Source: an uncultured Phycisphaerae bacterium
Lineage (GTDB): Bacteria > Planctomycetota > Phycisphaerae > UBA1845 > Fen-1342
Assembly: GCA_937928595.1 (NCBI GenBank)
Contig: CALGJV010000027.1
Location: 1 to 64,000 of the forward strand
Direction: 5' to 3'
DNA length: 64,000 nucleotides
Part shown: positions 1 to 10,082 of the stretch, in pieces
Numbering within the stretch: position 1 is the first letter of the stretch
Layout: every line of letters starts with the position of its first letter
Program-made: the position numbers and the translations under genes
The notes under the pieces: model-generated
The model's input: only the letters and a program-made list of their open reading frames with translations
Database searches by the model: none
Told to the model about the DNA's origin: nothing

Positions 1-243
1 CGGCCGCAGCGCCGCGCGGCCGGACTGCGTAGTGCGAACAAAGCAGATAACCGTGCCCGTCTCTATTCTGCGGGGCGGACCCAAGAAGCGGTGTCGCGAC
101 GCCGAAGCGTCGCCCGGGGCCCGGGGTGCGCGCCCGCGCGGGCGGCACGGACCGGACGCCCCGAAATCCCCGCAAGCACAAGCCGGAGCGTGTGCTTCCG
201 GATGAGCGGAACGAGTTTCGCAGAGAAAAGCAGGAGGTTCAGA

Positions 244-1881
244 ATGAGTGGCAGGAAACTCGCGACCGGGTTCCTGGCGCCGGTGCTGGCCGTCGCCGCC
301 TGGGCCCAGCCCGGCTACCTTGTTGGCGACTTCCACCAGCACAGCGTCCACACCGACGGCAGCTATCAGATGCCTGACGTCTTTGCGCAGGCCAACGCCT
401 TCGGGTTGAACTGGTGGGCCAACTCCGAGCACGGCGGCTTCAGGGCCACGATCAACGGCGAGACGTCCTACCGCTGGCAGGACTTTTACGGCGACACCAA
501 CCGCCCGGGCGGCGTGTACGTCCCGCAGACCATCGTCAAGGGCAGCGCCACCTACGTGAGCACGTTCCAGGAGGTTCTGAACGGCCGCGCGGCGTACCCC
601 AACCGCACGGTTATCCAGGGCCTCGAGCTGAACCCGCCCGGCCACGAGCACGCCAGCACGGCGATCATCGCCAACCAGTTCAGCGCGAACCCGAACTGCG
701 ACCCGATCGCGCAGTTCGAGTTCCAGTTCGACCGGGCCGAGACGGCGCCGGACACGCCGTTCACGCAGGCCCAGGGCTGGGTGGCCGACCGCGTCGGGCA
801 CGCGGCCAGCATCCGCGCGGCCCAGTGGCTCCAGCAGAACTACCCGACGCAGAGCTGGTTCATCCCGGCGCACCCGGAGCGGCGGACCGCGACCGATGCC
901 GGCAACGGCACGGGGTGGACGCTGAAGTCGCTGCGTGAGCTGAACGACGCAGCGCCGAGCGTCTTCTTCGGCTTTGAGTCGATGCCGGGCCACCAGAAGG
1001 CCGGCAACCGCGGTGAGTACGGCACCAGCTCGATGGGCAGCGGTGCGTACGGCGGCTGCGGCGTGTATGCGGCCCGCGTGGGCGGCGTGTGGGACAACAT
1101 GCTGGCCGAGGGCCGCAAGTTCTGGTTGTTCGCCAGCTCCGACTTCCACAGCATCGGCTCCGATTTCTGGCCGGGCGAGTATCAGAAGACCTACAGCGCG
1201 GTCGCCGATGTCCAGAATGTCAGCGCTCAGGACATCGTTGACAGCCTCCGCGGCGGCAACAGCTACGTGGTCATGGGCGACCTGATCAACGAGCTGCGCT
1301 TCACCGTGACGAACGACAGCACCGGCCAGACCGGGCAGATGGGCGAGTTCCTGCCCATGTCCGCGGGCGACACCGTCACGATCAACATCCGCTTCAAGAG
1401 CCCGCAGTTTAACAACAACGGCGACCAGAATCTGGTCAATCTCGTCCAGCTCATCGAGGGCAACGTGGTCGGCGCGCTCAACCCGACGGACTACGCCAAC
1501 TACATCTGCCGCCAGTCCGACGGTCTGATCGTGGACGGCGTGGACAACCCCGCCGACATCTCCGGCGCGCACGTGGCCAAGCTGTTCAACCGCGCGGCGA
1601 ACGAGCCGGGCCAGTTCGTCGTTGACGCCGACGGCTATACGGTTCTGACGTTTACCACCGTCGTCAACGGCCAGAAGTACTATCGCATCCGCGGCACGAA
1701 CAACGTGCTGGGCGGCGACCAGGTGGACGAGTTCGGCAACCCCCTCCGCGACATCCCGGGCACGAACACGGCGGCCGCGGCGTGGGCGGACCTGTGGTTC
1801 TACTCGAACCCGATCGGCGTGCCCGAGCCGGCGACCGCGCTGCTGTGCGTGACGCTGCTGCTGGGGCTGCGCCGCCGCTAA
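244..1881 (+). CDS. Secreted PHP-like phosphoesterase-type protein with PEP-CTERM anchor
   Basis: The predicted protein has 545 residues. A signal peptide (about 1-22, ending AAWAQ) is followed at once by DFHQHSVHTDGS (29-40), which resembles metal-binding motif I of PHP-superfamily phosphoesterases. SDFHSIG later in the chain resembles a further metal motif. The last 22 residues form a PEP-CTERM signal: VPEP, a hydrophobic helix and an RRR tail. The start is chosen because AGGAGG (232-237) lies 6 nt before this ATG; an in-frame reading upstream has no signal peptide. PEP-CTERM proteins are normally cleaved and anchored at the cell surface by an exosortase; none is in this window. The substrate is unknown. 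The Ser/Asn/Gly-rich middle has no domain I recognise. The PHP assignment rests on motifs only. Confidence 0.85.
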   Translation: MSGRKLATGFLAPVLAVAAWAQPGYLVGDFHQHSVHTDGSYQMPDVFAQANAFGLNWWANSEHGGFRATINGETSYRWQDFYGDTNRPGGVYVPQTIVKGSATYVSTFQEVLNGRAAYPNRTVIQGLELNPPGHEHASTAIIANQFSANPNCDPIAQFEFQFDRAETAPDTPFTQAQGWVADRVGHAASIRAAQWLQQNYPTQSWFIPAHPERRTATDAGNGTGWTLKSLRELNDAAPSVFFGFESMPGHQKAGNRGEYGTSSMGSGAYGGCGVYAARVGGVWDNMLAEGRKFWLFASSDFHSIGSDFWPGEYQKTYSAVADVQNVSAQDIVDSLRGGNSYVVMGDLINELRFTVTNDSTGQTGQMGEFLPMSAGDTVTINIRFKSPQFNNNGDQNLVNLVQLIEGNVVGALNPTDYANYICRQSDGLIVDGVDNPADISGAHVAKLFNRAANEPGQFVVDADGYTVLTFTTVVNGQKYYRIRGTNNVLGGDQVDEFGNPLRDIPGTNTAAAAWADLWFYSNPIGVPEPATALLCVTLLLGLRRR

Positions 1882-2088
1882 CCGCGTCGTCGTAACCGTA
1901 TCTTCTCGGGCTCCGTGTCGTCCGGTCCCGCCGGGCGGCCGGAGCCCCTACGTTGTCCGGCTTGCCGACCCGGGCCGTGCCGCGCGCGAAGGCGGGGTTG
2001 CGGGCGGGGCGGAGGCGGCCCGGCCGGCGGCGAGCGCGGGCGCCGGCTCAGGCCATGAAAAACGCTGGCCGCGCGTCCCGCGCGGTGG

Positions 2089-2094
2089 TAGAGT
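2089..2094 (+). promoter_or_regulatory. -10-like hexamer TAGAGT
   Basis: TAGAGT in GGTAGAGTGCCGCC matches the TAnnnT pattern seen before many genes here. It would give a leader of about 75 nt for the radical SAM gene at 2177. No -35 box is visible. Confidence 0.35.
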
Positions 2095-2176
2095 GCCGCC
2101 GGCGACGCCGACGGCGGCGCGGCGACGGGAGAGGCCGCCACGCTCGACGAGTGACAGACCTGCACGGAGGGCGGTC

Positions 2177-3793
2177 ATGCGGATCGGCCTCGTCTCGACC
2201 CACACGCATCCGTTCGCAATCGGCTTGCGTTCCGTCTGCGCGACACTCAAAGCAGCCGGGCACGACGTCGTCATGCTGTTCATGTCCTCGCGGCGCGACA
2301 CCGCGCGGCCGGACTACAGTCCGGCGGCGCTGGCGCAGTTCGTGGATGTCCTGCGGGACTGCGGGCTCATCGGCATGAGTCTGCTGACGAACACGTTCCA
2401 CCGGGCTGGCGCGCTGCTCGAGGCGATTCGGGCGGCGGGGCTGTCGGCGCCGGTCGTCTGGGGCGGGACGCACCCGACCGTTGCACCGGAGGAATGCCTG
2501 CCGCTGGCGGATGCGGTGTGTATCGGCGAGGGCGAACAGGCGATGCTGGAGCTGGCCGACCGTCTCGCCGCCGGGCGCGACCCGACCGGCGTGCCCAACT
2601 TGTGGTATCGCGTCGGCGGCGCGCTCAGCCCGACGCGCGAGATCCGCAACCCGCTCGCGCTGCTCCGCACGAATCTCGACGAGCTGCCGTTCCCGGACTA
2701 CGACCTCGACACGCATTGGGTCGCGCAGCCCGACGGTCTGGCCCGTGCGACGCCCCGCAACCTGCGCGGCGCGCTCGATGTGGCGCGCGTCATCACGGCG
2801 CGCGGCTGCCCCTATCACTGCACGTTCTGCAACAACACCGCGTTGCGCGAGATCCACCGCGGGCAGGGGCCGTGGGTGCGGCTGCGGTCGGTGGATCACG
2901 TGCTGGGCGAGCTGCGGCAGCTCAAGGCGCGCTTCCCCACGATCCACGCGGTGAACTTCGTTGATGATCTGTTCTTGGTGCGCTCCGAAGAGGAGCTGGA
3001 GCGGTTCGCCGAGCGGTACGCCCGCGACATCGGCTGGCCGCTTGAGCTGGACGTTTTCCCAAACACCGTCACGGAGCGCAAGCTGGCCGCGCTGCGGCGG
3101 GTCCCGCTGCGGCTGGTCAGCATGGGCATCGAGAGCGGCAGCGCCGACACGCTCGAGAACCTCTACCGCCGCCCCACGCCGCCGGCCCGCATCGCGGCCG
3201 CGATCGAGACCCTCGCCCGGCACCGCGTGCCCACCGAGTATCACTACATCGTGAGCAACCCGTACGAGCCGGAAGCGAACGTCATCGAGACGCTGCGTTT
3301 CATCGCCGATCATCACCGCGGGCCTGCGCGGCTGCGCGTCTTCCCGCTGATGTTCTATCCCGGCACGCCGCTGCACGCCCGGGCGGTCGCCGAGGGGCGC
3401 ATCCGCGGGCGCGACCACGCGGCCTACGATTACATGGGCAGCGGGGCGCTCGAGCTGGCCCGCCACGACTACCTGGCCGTGTGGCTGCGCATCGTGCTGA
3501 ACCTGCGGAACATCGGCGTGCCGCGGTGGGTATGCCACCGCATCATCGACTTCGCGATCGCCCGGCCGGTGCGGGCCGTCCTCGATCGCCGCTGGTTCTG
3601 CCCCACGGTGTTCTTCGGCTACCAGGCGGCTCGCAAGATCTGGCGAAACTTTGTCTACCAGCCGTTCGTCCGGCCGCTGAAGTACCTGCGCCGCCCGCGG
3701 GCGGCGGCGTCTGCGTGGCGCGGGGCGCGCCGCGGGCCCGCGTCGCGCAGCGCGGCCTGGACGCGGGCCAGATCGACGAGATCGACGTCTTGA
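2177..3793 (+). CDS. B12-binding-type radical SAM protein
   Basis: The protein has 538 residues. Residues 1-140 look like the cobalamin-binding Rossmann domain of B12-dependent radical SAM enzymes, with GGTHPTVAPEECL and CIGEGEQAMLEL near 96-125. The radical SAM core follows, with the cluster motif C211-PYH-C215-TF-C218. MGIESGS near 316-322 is typical of the core. These enzymes bind a 4Fe-4S cluster and S-adenosylmethionine; the substrate (methylation, cyclisation or hopanoid/lipid modification) cannot be told. The start is set by GGAGG (2166-2170), 6 nt before the ATG. The last 139 nt overlap the convergent gene at 3655-5982, and the final 45 residues are Arg/Ala/Ser-rich and unlike the rest, so the true conserved protein may end near residue 490. 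Confidence 0.88.
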   Translation: MRIGLVSTHTHPFAIGLRSVCATLKAAGHDVVMLFMSSRRDTARPDYSPAALAQFVDVLRDCGLIGMSLLTNTFHRAGALLEAIRAAGLSAPVVWGGTHPTVAPEECLPLADAVCIGEGEQAMLELADRLAAGRDPTGVPNLWYRVGGALSPTREIRNPLALLRTNLDELPFPDYDLDTHWVAQPDGLARATPRNLRGALDVARVITARGCPYHCTFCNNTALREIHRGQGPWVRLRSVDHVLGELRQLKARFPTIHAVNFVDDLFLVRSEEELERFAERYARDIGWPLELDVFPNTVTERKLAALRRVPLRLVSMGIESGSADTLENLYRRPTPPARIAAAIETLARHRVPTEYHYIVSNPYEPEANVIETLRFIADHHRGPARLRVFPLMFYPGTPLHARAVAEGRIRGRDHAAYDYMGSGALELARHDYLAVWLRIVLNLRNIGVPRWVCHRIIDFAIARPVRAVLDRRWFCPTVFFGYQAARKIWRNFVYQPFVRPLKYLRRPRAAASAWRGARRGPASRSAAWTRARSTRSTS

Positions 3794-5982
3794 TCAGCGT
3801 CGATGTCGCGGCAGTTGCACGGTGCGGGCACCGCGGCCTGCGGCCCGTGCAGGCAGGCGGCCAGACCCAGCGCGTCGTCGGCGGTCACGACGCCGTCGTA
3901 GTCGCAGTCGCCCGGCGGGCCGACGGGAATCCCCGTCGGACAGGTCCAGGTTTCGACCGTGCCGTTTGCGGCGAGGCGGTTGTAATACACGAAAACCTGC
4001 GTCCGGCCGATCAGCCACTCGGGGTCGAAGCGGGTCACACCGGGTTCGCCGTCGTCACAGCGGCGCGCGAAGCGTGTCGCGGGGGCGTCATCCATGCCGA
4101 AAATCCAGATTTCCCCGGGCTGGGGGCCGGCGGCGGCGGCTTTGAGCGTCAGGCTGATGTACGAACGTCCGTTGGCCACGAACGGTTCCGGCGACGCGAC
4201 GACCGGGTAGGTCGCCCCTACAGGCGGGGTCAACGTCGCGATCCGCGTCCAGTACGGTCCGCCGGTGTCGCGGTAGATGCCGAGCGCCGCATCGTCGATG
4301 ACCGCCAGCACCAGCAGCGCACCGCCGAACTCGGGGGCGTGCCAGCCCCACGGGTTGCTCTTGAAGCCGGCGTCGTTCGTGATCGTGATCAGGCGGTCGG
4401 CGGCGGCGTCGTAGCGGGCGACCTGGCCCGCGGCCGGCCCGCCGCGCCAGCTTACGACGAAGTCGTTGGAGCCGTGGACCCAGTGGAGCGTCGAGGCGCG
4501 CCCGACGACGAACTCGATGTCGTGCTCGGTCTGCGGGTCGGACTCGTCCAGCCAGCTCAGCATGCCACCGTTTTCCCATGACCCGCGCAGCACGAGCAAG
4601 CGCGTGTGCGGCGCGGCCGGGTTGCGGCTGGCCAGCGCCGCGAGGTGAGGCGGGCCGCTCGTGAGCGGGACGGTGGTGAATCCGGTTTCGCCAAGGGTGG
4701 CACGCCATGTCTGCGGGATGCCGGAGACGCTTTTCGTGTAGAAGACCGCCCACCCAGCGGCGTCGCAGCCGAACTCGGGCCCGTTGTAGCTGATCAGCGG
4801 GGTCGGCAGACCGAAGTCGATGAGCTGTTCGCGGCCGTCGCCGTAACGAAACCGGCCTGTTCTCGGATCGATCCGGGCGAACCACGCATTGCCACCGCCG
4901 TCCTGCGAGACGATGGCCTCCTGTTCGCTCAGCACCTCGGGATCGATCAGGTGGACGCCGGGCCCGCTGACGCGCTCGGCCTCGCCCGGGGCCGGTGTGA
5001 TCAGCAGATACTCCCAGGCGGACGACAACCGCGGTCGCCCTTGCTCGTCCCGAGTGAGGAACGCGTCGGCGGCCACCGCGTTGTGGTACGCCCCTTGCGC
5101 CGCCGGGTTCGGCGGCGGCAAGCCGGTCGTGAGCTGGTGGGTCATCAGGTACGGCGGCGGCGTCTCTTCCGTGTTGCGCGGCGGACCGAATTCGGGCAGC
5201 CCGAGGATCTCCCACGCGCCGAGGTAGGCGTCCGCCGAATCCTGCTCGTGCACCAGCCCGTAATAGCGGGCGGCCGGCGTGGTGTGCCCGCTGAGCCACG
5301 GCGCATAGCGACGCGGCCAGCCGAAAAACAGGTCGGTGCCGCCCGCGAGCATGACGACGCGGGCGACCGAGTAGCGTTTGGCGATGAAGGCGGCGTGTCC
5401 GCCACCCTGCGAGTGCCCGGCCGTGACGATGCGGTTCCAGCGTGGCAGACCCGCGGCGAGGTATTGGCCCCAGCCCTCACCGGGGTACTGATGGTCGAGA
5501 TGCAAAAGCAGCTTCACGAGGCGGTTGATGATGCAGTTCGCCGGGCCGACCTGGATCAGCGCGCTGCTGTCGCCGCCGTCGAGGATTTCGCTGCGCACGC
5601 GCTCGTGGCAGTCCGCATCCGTCGAGAAGCCGCACAGGTCGAAGTTCACACTCCACGAGTTCGGGTAGCGGAGTCCGATTGCGTGGAAGCCCAGGCCGGC
5701 CGCGAAGCGCACGAACTCGGTGTACTGGCTCGGCAAGGCGCCCGAGCCCGGAAAAAACACGAGCAACCGCCCGCGCGACGGCACGGCGGCGTCGAGCGCC
5801 ACGAAGTGCGGCTCCAGCCAGTCGTCGATGGCGGGATCGGTATCGGCCGGGGCGATCCAGCGGACGGTGGCGGTCGTTTCGGAACCATTATCGACGGGGA
5901 TCTCCGTCGAGGGCGGGTCGCAACCGAGGGCCGAGAAGGCTGCCAGCGAGACGAGCAGCCAGAGCGGGCCGGAACGGGTCAT
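3655..5982 (-). CDS. Lipoprotein alpha/beta hydrolase with C-terminal dockerin domain
   Basis: The protein has 775 residues. A lipoprotein signal (LAAFSALGC, acylated Cys21) is followed by an alpha/beta hydrolase fold: FFPGSGALPSQ (oxyanion region, near 76-86) and the nucleophile elbow GHSQGG with Ser191. The middle (about 350-680) looks like repeated beta-strand segments, possibly a propeller. Near residue 690 the dockerin-like pair GDCDYDGVVTADDALG and DIDADQDVDLVDLARVQ holds Asp-rich calcium loops. Dockerins bind cohesins; no cohesin gene is seen here. The start has GGAGG about 7 nt upstream. The last residues after the dockerin, Arg/Ala-rich, are read through the convergent radical SAM gene. 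It probably acts on an ester or amide at the cell surface; the substrate is unknown. Confidence 0.82.
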   Translation of the reverse strand: MTRSGPLWLLVSLAAFSALGCDPPSTEIPVDNGSETTATVRWIAPADTDPAIDDWLEPHFVALDAAVPSRGRLLVFFPGSGALPSQYTEFVRFAAGLGFHAIGLRYPNSWSVNFDLCGFSTDADCHERVRSEILDGGDSSALIQVGPANCIINRLVKLLLHLDHQYPGEGWGQYLAAGLPRWNRIVTAGHSQGGGHAAFIAKRYSVARVVMLAGGTDLFFGWPRRYAPWLSGHTTPAARYYGLVHEQDSADAYLGAWEILGLPEFGPPRNTEETPPPYLMTHQLTTGLPPPNPAAQGAYHNAVAADAFLTRDEQGRPRLSSAWEYLLITPAPGEAERVSGPGVHLIDPEVLSEQEAIVSQDGGGNAWFARIDPRTGRFRYGDGREQLIDFGLPTPLISYNGPEFGCDAAGWAVFYTKSVSGIPQTWRATLGETGFTTVPLTSGPPHLAALASRNPAAPHTRLLVLRGSWENGGMLSWLDESDPQTEHDIEFVVGRASTLHWVHGSNDFVVSWRGGPAAGQVARYDAAADRLITITNDAGFKSNPWGWHAPEFGGALLVLAVIDDAALGIYRDTGGPYWTRIATLTPPVGATYPVVASPEPFVANGRSYISLTLKAAAAGPQPGEIWIFGMDDAPATRFARRCDDGEPGVTRFDPEWLIGRTQVFVYYNRLAANGTVETWTCPTGIPVGPPGDCDYDGVVTADDALGLAACLHGPQAAVPAPCNCRDIDADQDVDLVDLARVQAALRDAGPRRAPRHADAAARGRRRYFSGRTNGW

Positions 5983-6175
5983 GTCTTGCCTCCGTCTTCC
6001 CAGGGGAGCCGAATGTCGGCCGGGTCGAGGTATTGCGGTTAATTCTTTGTGAGCCCCCCGGCTCCGAAGGTCGCTTCGACAACCCGACCGGGCGCAATTA
6101 GAACGGGCTCGGAGGACCGAACGCACAGGGAACGCGGCCGGAAGCCGACGCCGGCCGCCGCTGGTCAGCGAGGCG

Positions 6176-7387
6176 CTATGGCCCGCCGACCGGCAGGGGG
6201 ATGCTTCCGTCCGGGCGCGGCAGCGGGTCCGGCGGGCGGACGGCGACGGCCGTGCCCGTCAGGCGCGCCTCGCCCCGGGCGACCCTTTCCGCGAACGCGC
6301 GGCATTCGTGCAGCAGCGCCTCCAGCATCCGGTCTTCCGTCACGGTCTGCTTCTGCTCGCCCTGCACGTAGATGATTCCGCGGCCCTTGCCCGCGAAGAT
6401 GGCCACGTCGGCCCCCTCGCACTCGCCCGGTCCGTTCACGACGCAGCCCATCACCGCGAGCTTCAGCGGAATCTTGATCTCCGTCAGGATCGTCCGCCGC
6501 ACGTCCTGCACCAGCTTGAACAGGTCCACCTCGATCCGCCCGCACGTCGGACAGGCGATCAGTTCCGGTTCGTTTCGCGGCCGCAGGCCCAGGCAGCACA
6601 GCAGCTCCTTGCCGTCCTCGACCTCGATCACCGGGTCGGCGGCGTACGAGATGCGGATCGTGTCGCCGATGCCGCTCGCCAGCAGCGTGCCGAGCGCGGT
6701 GATCGAGCGGATGCGGCCGGTCTCCGGCGGTCCCGCGTGCGTCACGCCCAGGTGCAGCGGGTAGTCGTAGCGGCGGCTGATGGCGGTGTACGCGTCGATC
6801 ACGATGCGCGGGTCGGGCGATTTGGCGCTGATGACGACGTCGTGGAAGTCCTCCGCCTCGAAAACCTTCAGGTACTCGTCCAGCTTCTCCAGCATGATGC
6901 GGATCAGACCGGCCGCGTAGTCCCGGTCGAGGGCGGCCTTCTCGGCCGCGCGCTGCTCCTTGTCCCGGCGCTCGACGATGCCGCCCTCGTTGGCGCCGAC
7001 GCGGATCGGGATGCCGCGCTCCTTGCAAGCCGCGATCACGCGCCGCACCTTGGTCCGGTCCTGGAGGTTCCCGGGATTCAAGCGGATCTTGTGGACGCCC
7101 GCTTCGATCGCCTCGAGCGCCCGCTCGAAGTGAAAGTGCACGTCGGCCACGATCGGCACGGGGCTGCTCGGCACGATCGTCCGGAGCGCCTCGGTGTCGC
7201 GCCGGTCGGGCACGGCCACGCGAACGAGGTCGGCGCCGGCGCGGGCCAGAGCGTGGATCTGCGCGAGGGTGCCGTCGACGTCGTAGGTGTACGTGCTGGT
7301 CATCGACTGGAGCGCCACGGGGGCGTCGCCGCCGATGCGGACGGGGCCGACGGAAACGCAGCGGGTCAGGCGGCGCGGGGTGGGCAA
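6176..7387 (-). CDS. ispG: 4-hydroxy-3-methylbut-2-en-1-yl diphosphate synthase (IspG/GcpE)
   Basis: IspG reduces methylerythritol cyclodiphosphate to HMBPP in the MEP pathway of isoprenoid synthesis, using a 4Fe-4S cluster in the cytoplasm. The N-terminal TIM barrel is clear (VALQSMTSTYTYDV, VADVHFHF, IRLNPGN). The C-terminal iron-sulfur domain has C279-PT-C282 and MGCVVNGPGE with Cys315 and Glu322, the four ligands expected from the E. coli enzyme. The length of about 403 residues fits the short bacterial form without the plant-type insert. The start is uncertain: the reading frame is open far upstream, antisense to the divergent hydrolase gene, and I chose the TTG at 7385-7387 because it falls just before the conserved N-terminus. 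No strong ribosome site is visible. Confidence 0.93.
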   Translation of the reverse strand: MPTPRRLTRCVSVGPVRIGGDAPVALQSMTSTYTYDVDGTLAQIHALARAGADLVRVAVPDRRDTEALRTIVPSSPVPIVADVHFHFERALEAIEAGVHKIRLNPGNLQDRTKVRRVIAACKERGIPIRVGANEGGIVERRDKEQRAAEKAALDRDYAAGLIRIMLEKLDEYLKVFEAEDFHDVVISAKSPDPRIVIDAYTAISRRYDYPLHLGVTHAGPPETGRIRSITALGTLLASGIGDTIRISYAADPVIEVEDGKELLCCLGLRPRNEPELIACPTCGRIEVDLFKLVQDVRRTILTEIKIPLKLAVMGCVVNGPGECEGADVAIFAGKGRGIIYVQGEQKQTVTEDRMLEALLHECRAFAERVARGEARLTGTAVAVRPPDPLPRPDGSIPLPVGGP

Positions 7388-7451
7388 GCGTCGATTCTCG
7401 CAGCCGGGACAAGAGACGCACGGGCGGCGGACGCCCCGCCGCGCTTGCCGT

Positions 7452-7457
7452 ATTGTA
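7452..7457 (-). promoter_or_regulatory. ispG: -10 hexamer TACAAT for ispG
   Basis: Read on the minus strand, TACAAT lies about 65 nt before the proposed TTG start of ispG in the divergent intergenic region. No -35 box is evident. Confidence 0.45.
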
Positions 7458-7514
7458 GTAAGCCGCAGTCCCGGTGGAACCGGCCGGATTCCTGGCACAA
7501 CCCGCACTTCCCGG

Positions 7515-7520
7515 TATACT
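7515..7520 (+). promoter_or_regulatory. -10 hexamer TATACT abutting a start codon
   Basis: TATACT ends 9 nt before the ATG at 7530. Transcription would begin 2-4 nt before, or at, the start codon. There is no Shine-Dalgarno sequence, so the mRNA may be leaderless. Confidence 0.5.
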
Positions 7521-7529
7521 TCCGCCTCA

Positions 7530-8573
7530 ATGTCGAGCCTTTCTCGACCGCTACTCTTCCTGCGCTTCGGATGCGTTCGCCGGTCGCCGCGGGCGGCCGG
7601 CCGCCGCGCCAGTGCGGACCGCGCGCGCGCCGCGGCGTTCGTCGGGCTGGCACTGCTCACGGCCGGCTGCATCACGAACCTCGTGGCCGACAATCTCGAC
7701 GCGGTCGTCGAGATCGACGGCACGACGGTGCGCGCCACGGCCGGCGCCGTCGAGCAGGCGCTCCCGGACGTTCCCAACACACTCTGGCTCCTGATCGACC
7801 GGCCCGAGCCCGGCCGCACCGTCGGCGCGCTCCTGTCGCCGGACCCGCGGCCGGGCCTGGTCGTGCTGCTGTGCGGCGCCAGCACGCTCGACCCGAAAGG
7901 GCGGTTCGAGGCCGTGCGGCGGTTCGATCGGCTGTACGGCGCGGACCTGCGGGCGGCGGGCTTCCGGACATTGGCCCCGGTGCTGTCCGAGTGCCACACG
8001 CCGTACGGCGGCGAGGACCTGGCCGACGCGCGGGCCGTGGTGGACTGGCTCGCGTCCGGCGGGGCGGAGTTTCTGGGAACCGAGCGCGTCTACGTCGTCG
8101 GGTACTCGACCGGGGCGACGGTCGTGAACCTGCTGAACGCCGAGCGTCGGGTGACGGCGATGGTCTCGCTGGCCGGCCTGTCCGAGCCCGACCAGCTCGA
8201 GTACTTCCAGCCGCTGTACCGTCTGCTCACGCTCCTGTTCCCGGACAACACGGGCTTCTGTCAGCTCGCGACGACGCTCGACACGTACGGTCCGCCCGGG
8301 AAGCCGCGTTGGACCGCGCTCGACGCCGTGAACCGTGTGGCGGAGTTCCGCAACCCGACGCTCTTCATCCACGGCACGAGCGACTTCGTGTACGTCGTGG
8401 ACAACACGCGGCACCTCGAGGCCCGGTACGCGGCGCTGCTGCGCGCCGGTCGTACCGACCTGCCGCCGCTCGAGTTCGTGTACCTGGCAGGGGGCTCGCA
8501 TTTTGATCCCGCGTACAGCGCCGCCGAACGGCAGCGCGTGATCGCGTATCTGAAGCGGTTCGAGCCGGTTTGA
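7530..8573 (+). CDS. Lipoprotein alpha/beta hydrolase
   Basis: The protein has 347 residues. A long basic N-terminus (Arg-rich, about 35 residues) precedes a hydrophobic stretch ending ALLTAGC, a lipobox with Cys47. The rest is an alpha/beta hydrolase: VVLLCGAS near the oxyanion strand, the nucleophile elbow VVGYSTGAT (Ser), FIHGTSDFVY before the acid residue, and GGSHFD supplying the likely catalytic His. The nearest named activities would be serine esterases or peptidases; the substrate is unknown. The gene is divergent from ispG. There is no ribosome site, and a -10 hexamer lies 9 nt upstream (see that entry). A later start would leave a more usual signal peptide, so the N-terminus is less certain than the rest. 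Confidence 0.82.
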   Translation: MSSLSRPLLFLRFGCVRRSPRAAGRRASADRARAAAFVGLALLTAGCITNLVADNLDAVVEIDGTTVRATAGAVEQALPDVPNTLWLLIDRPEPGRTVGALLSPDPRPGLVVLLCGASTLDPKGRFEAVRRFDRLYGADLRAAGFRTLAPVLSECHTPYGGEDLADARAVVDWLASGGAEFLGTERVYVVGYSTGATVVNLLNAERRVTAMVSLAGLSEPDQLEYFQPLYRLLTLLFPDNTGFCQLATTLDTYGPPGKPRWTALDAVNRVAEFRNPTLFIHGTSDFVYVVDNTRHLEARYAALLRAGRTDLPPLEFVYLAGGSHFDPAYSAAERQRVIAYLKRFEPV

Positions 8574-8763
8574 GGGGTGGGGCGAGTCGCGAGTCGCGAG
8601 TGGCGCGTTGTGAGCCGGGGCGTCCAGTTCGCCCATCCGTGTTTCGCGGAACGGCGGGTGGGACGCCCGCCGTTCCAGAATCGCGGGCGGGCGGCGGGCG
8701 ACGGCCGACGGGGGCGTCGGCCGCTAGGGTGCGCGCGGCCGAGACGGGGCGCGCGGCGGCGGC

Positions 8764-8769
8764 TACACT
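8764..8769 (+). promoter_or_regulatory. -10 hexamer TACACT for the aldolase gene
   Basis: TACACT in GGCTACACTACCGG lies 81 nt before the aldolase ATG. The preceding spacer holds a short direct repeat (GTCGCGA twice, 8586-8600). No -35 box is seen. Confidence 0.4.
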
Positions 8770-8850
8770 ACCGGCCGGGCGGGCGGGGCCCGGCGGCCGG
8801 CCGCCGCCCGACGTTTCGCCGGCCTGCGGGCCGCGTTTCAGGAGAAAGCG

Positions 8851-9942
<1,092 letters not shown>

Positions 9943-9989
9943 GGGGCCCGGCGGGGGGGCGGCGCGCAGACAGCCGCGGCCGGGAGCTG

Positions 9990-9995
9990 TAAAAT
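9990..9995 (+). promoter_or_regulatory. -10 hexamer TAAAAT for the LacI-type regulator
   Basis: TAAAAT in GCTGTAAAATGTCGG lies 87 nt before the regulator ATG, in an otherwise very GC-rich spacer. Confidence 0.35.
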
Positions 9996-10082
9996 GTCGG
10001 GCCTGGGGCGGTCGCCCGGCGCCGCGGGCTGGCGCGGGGTGGCCGCTGCGCCACACGTCATGCGGTTCGCAGGTCTGCGGTT

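Noticed and set aside
7493-7505. Sigma-54-like TGGCAC...GC before the hydrolase at 7530
   Set aside because: The GG and GC are 8 nt apart, not the required 10.
7287-7530. Longer N-terminal extension of the hydrolase at 7530
   Set aside because: It would cover the divergent ispG promoter and the -10 hexamer, and has no conserved residues.
7400-7999. Long upstream extension of ispG
   Set aside because: It is antisense to the hydrolase gene, low in complexity and not part of any IspG.
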